The notes beneath the pieces are model-generated. The model did not search any database. It was not told where the DNA came from and saw nothing but the letters and a program-made list of their open reading frames with translations. The translations under genes were made by a program, and so were the position numbers. This document shows, in pieces, positions 5,228 through 6,368 of a stretch of 6,368 nucleotides of DNA (the first letter of the stretch is position 1; each line of letters opens with the position of its first letter). This stretch comes from an uncultured Micrococcaceae bacterium (GTDB lineage: Bacteria > Actinomycetota > Actinomycetes > Actinomycetales > Micrococcaceae), in contig CALBOC010000384.1 in assembly GCA_937896705.1 (NCBI GenBank), positions 1 to 6,368 on the forward strand, read 5' to 3'.

Positions 5228-6199
5228 ATGAAGCTGACTTCTGCCCTACGCGGCATCAGCGTGGCAACCGCGCTCGCACTGACTCTCACGGCCTGCGGAG
5301 CCGCCTCTGAGGGCGATGACGCCGCATGGCCAGACGAAAACCTCGAGATGCTCATTGGGTTCGGCGCCGGGGGCACCCCAGACCTGCTGGGCCGGGCAGT
5401 GGGCGATCATCTGCAGGAGCGTCACAATGTCAACGTGACCGCAACTAACCGCACCGGCGGAGCCAGCACGATCGCGCTGAATGAAGCCTTGAGCGCCCCG
5501 GCCGATGGCACCACGCTTGGGCTCGCCACCTCCAACGGGTTGCTGTGGCAGCCACTGGTGGAGTCCGGGCTGGAATATGACCAGACCGAAGGGTATGAAG
5601 CCCTGGCCAAGGTCGGGGAATCGCCCTTTTCGCTCATGGTCGCCGCCGACGGGGACTTTGAGACCATGGACGATTTCATTGCTGCGGCAGATGCGGGCGA
5701 AGAGCTTGCGGTCGCCGTGACCGGTGAGGGCGCCCAGACTGACCTGACCGTTCAACAACTCAATGAACAAAATGATTGGCAGCTGCGCAGCGTGCCATAC
5801 ACCGATGGCGCCGGCGAGGGCATCCTGGCGGTCATGCGCGGTGAAGTCGACGCCCAGGTCAGCACCACCGCGGGAGTCCAGGGCCAGATCGATGCCGGTG
5901 ATGTGAACATCCTGGCGGTCCTCTCGGATGAAAACGAACCAGAAAACCCAGATGTGCCAACCGTCGACGAGTTTGGTCTGGACGTGCCGATGGGGACGTC
6001 GTTTTATGTGGTCACCACGGATGAAATCGATGATCAACTCCGTGACGAAATGATCTCAGCGATGGACAACCTGGTGCTCTCCGCCGAGTGGACCGACACT
6101 CTGGGCGAACTCGGCCTGCCAGAAAGCGCGTTGAACCACGAAGACACTCAAGATGAGATCGCCGCGCTCATCGAAGAATACGACACCCTCGAGCCATAA
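5228..6199 (+). CDS. TctC/Bug-type solute-binding lipoprotein of a tripartite tricarboxylate transporter
   Basis: This 323-residue secreted lipoprotein has K2 and R8 before a hydrophobic stretch (10-20) and the lipobox LTAC, with lipidation expected at C23. The mature part is a Bug/TctC binding protein. It has LIGFGAGGTPDLLGRAVGDHL (about 44-64, matching 'V-P-F-x-A-G-G-x-x-D-x-x-A-R'), then TNRTGGASTIALNEALSAPADGTTL (about 74-98, matching 'E-N-R-x-G-A-x-G-x-x-x-x-x-x-v-a-x-a-x-P-D-G-Y-T-L'), and later the usual YTDGAGEGILAVMRGEVDAQ region (about 197-216). Members capture carboxylates outside the membrane and hand them to TctA/TctB. Length is normal for the family. The protein is strongly acidic. 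TctB starts two bases after its TAA. The ligand cannot be read from sequence. The divergent flavin monooxygenase operon suggests it imports that operon's substrate. Confidence 0.9.
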   Translation: MKLTSALRGISVATALALTLTACGAASEGDDAAWPDENLEMLIGFGAGGTPDLLGRAVGDHLQERHNVNVTATNRTGGASTIALNEALSAPADGTTLGLATSNGLLWQPLVESGLEYDQTEGYEALAKVGESPFSLMVAADGDFETMDDFIAAADAGEELAVAVTGEGAQTDLTVQQLNEQNDWQLRSVPYTDGAGEGILAVMRGEVDAQVSTTAGVQGQIDAGDVNILAVLSDENEPENPDVPTVDEFGLDVPMGTSFYVVTTDEIDDQLRDEMISAMDNLVLSAEWTDTLGELGLPESALNHEDTQDEIAALIEEYDTLEP

Positions 6200-6201
6200 C
6201 C

Positions 6202-6368
6202 ATGTCCACCCCACAGCCACCCCGTTCTGACACGCCTGATCACACCCCTGGTCCAGGTACCGCAGACACCGAGCAGCGTTCGGCCACGGTACCCTGGCGG
6301 GTCGCTGGCATCATCGGACTGGTGGTCGCTGCGGGTACCGCGTGGATTACGTGGCAGAACTACCCGTT
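6202..6368 (+). CDS. TctB-like small membrane subunit of the tripartite tricarboxylate transporter (partial, 5' end)
   Basis: The frame opens with ATG at 6202, two bases after the TctC stop, and runs off the window end after 55 codons. Residues 1-32 are a polar, proline- and threonine-rich tail (STPQPPRSDTPDHTPGPG...), longer than is usual in this family. A first membrane helix follows (WRVAGIIGLVVAAGTAWITW, about 33-52) and then QNYP. In TctB proteins the first helix is followed by a 'Y-P-L-G' type stretch, which fits. TctB with the large TctA subunit forms the sodium- or proton-coupled permease fed by TctC. The call depends mainly on position in the operon plus this helix-YP pattern. TctA is expected just beyond the window. 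Confidence 0.75.
   Translation, partial: MSTPQPPRSDTPDHTPGPGTADTEQRSATVPWRVAGIIGLVVAAGTAWITWQNYP

Noticed and set aside
5246..6037. Long open frame (263 codons) antisense to the TctC-like gene
   Set aside because: Histidine- and glycine-rich translation with no family features, wholly covered by a well-supported lipoprotein gene.

Overview
The window looks like chromosomal DNA from a moderately high-GC actinobacterium. Codon third positions are rich in G and C, one start is GTG, and the Shine-Dalgarno sequences are AGGAGG-like. The protein styles would fit Micrococcales, possibly Micrococcaceae, but the genus cannot be fixed from sequence alone. There are seven full or partial-at-edge protein genes plus one gene tail, no RNA genes, no mobile elements and no CRISPR. 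Intergenic space is confined to two divergent promoter regions of about 200 bases each.

Layout. (1) At 1-117 is the tail of a plus-strand gene that matches the C-terminus of DUF421/YetF-type membrane proteins. (2) At 126-932, minus strand, is a formate/nitrite-transporter (FNT) channel. (3) The divergent control region 933-1148 carries three copies of the 8-mer AATCGTTC (two direct, one inverted). (4) At 1149-2831, plus strand, is an ATP-sulfurylase-like protein of 560 residues. It has an altered active-site motif and a long helical C-terminal extension that is not an APS kinase. (5) At 2828-5027, minus strand, is a tight three-gene operon: a luciferase-like flavin monooxygenase, a cysteine-less CMD-domain protein, and an AhpD-like peroxidase-domain protein. 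The order and style match the known KPN_01858 / Avi_7170 / Avi_7169 cassette. (6) A second divergent control region lies at 5028-5227. (7) At 5228-6368, plus strand, is the start of a tripartite tricarboxylate transporter (TTT) operon: a TctC-like lipoprotein, then the first 55 codons of a TctB-like membrane subunit, cut by the window end.

How the parts may work together. The TTT transporter and the monooxygenase/CMD/peroxidase cassette diverge from one control region. A plausible reading is uptake of an organic acid coupled to its flavin-dependent oxidation, with the CMD proteins handling a peroxide or carboxylated intermediate. The substrate is unknown. The FNT channel and the sulfurylase-like protein also diverge from a shared control region with repeated motifs. 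This suggests co-regulation and a small-anion (sulfur or nitrogen oxyanion, or hydrosulfide) role, but no APS kinase, APS reductase or sulfite reductase is present to confirm a sulfate pathway.

The points most worth a second look are the sulfurylase-like protein (the canonical Q-T-R-N loop reads T-G-A-N, plus the extension), the AATCGTTC motif set, and the pairing of the monooxygenase cassette with a TTT transporter.
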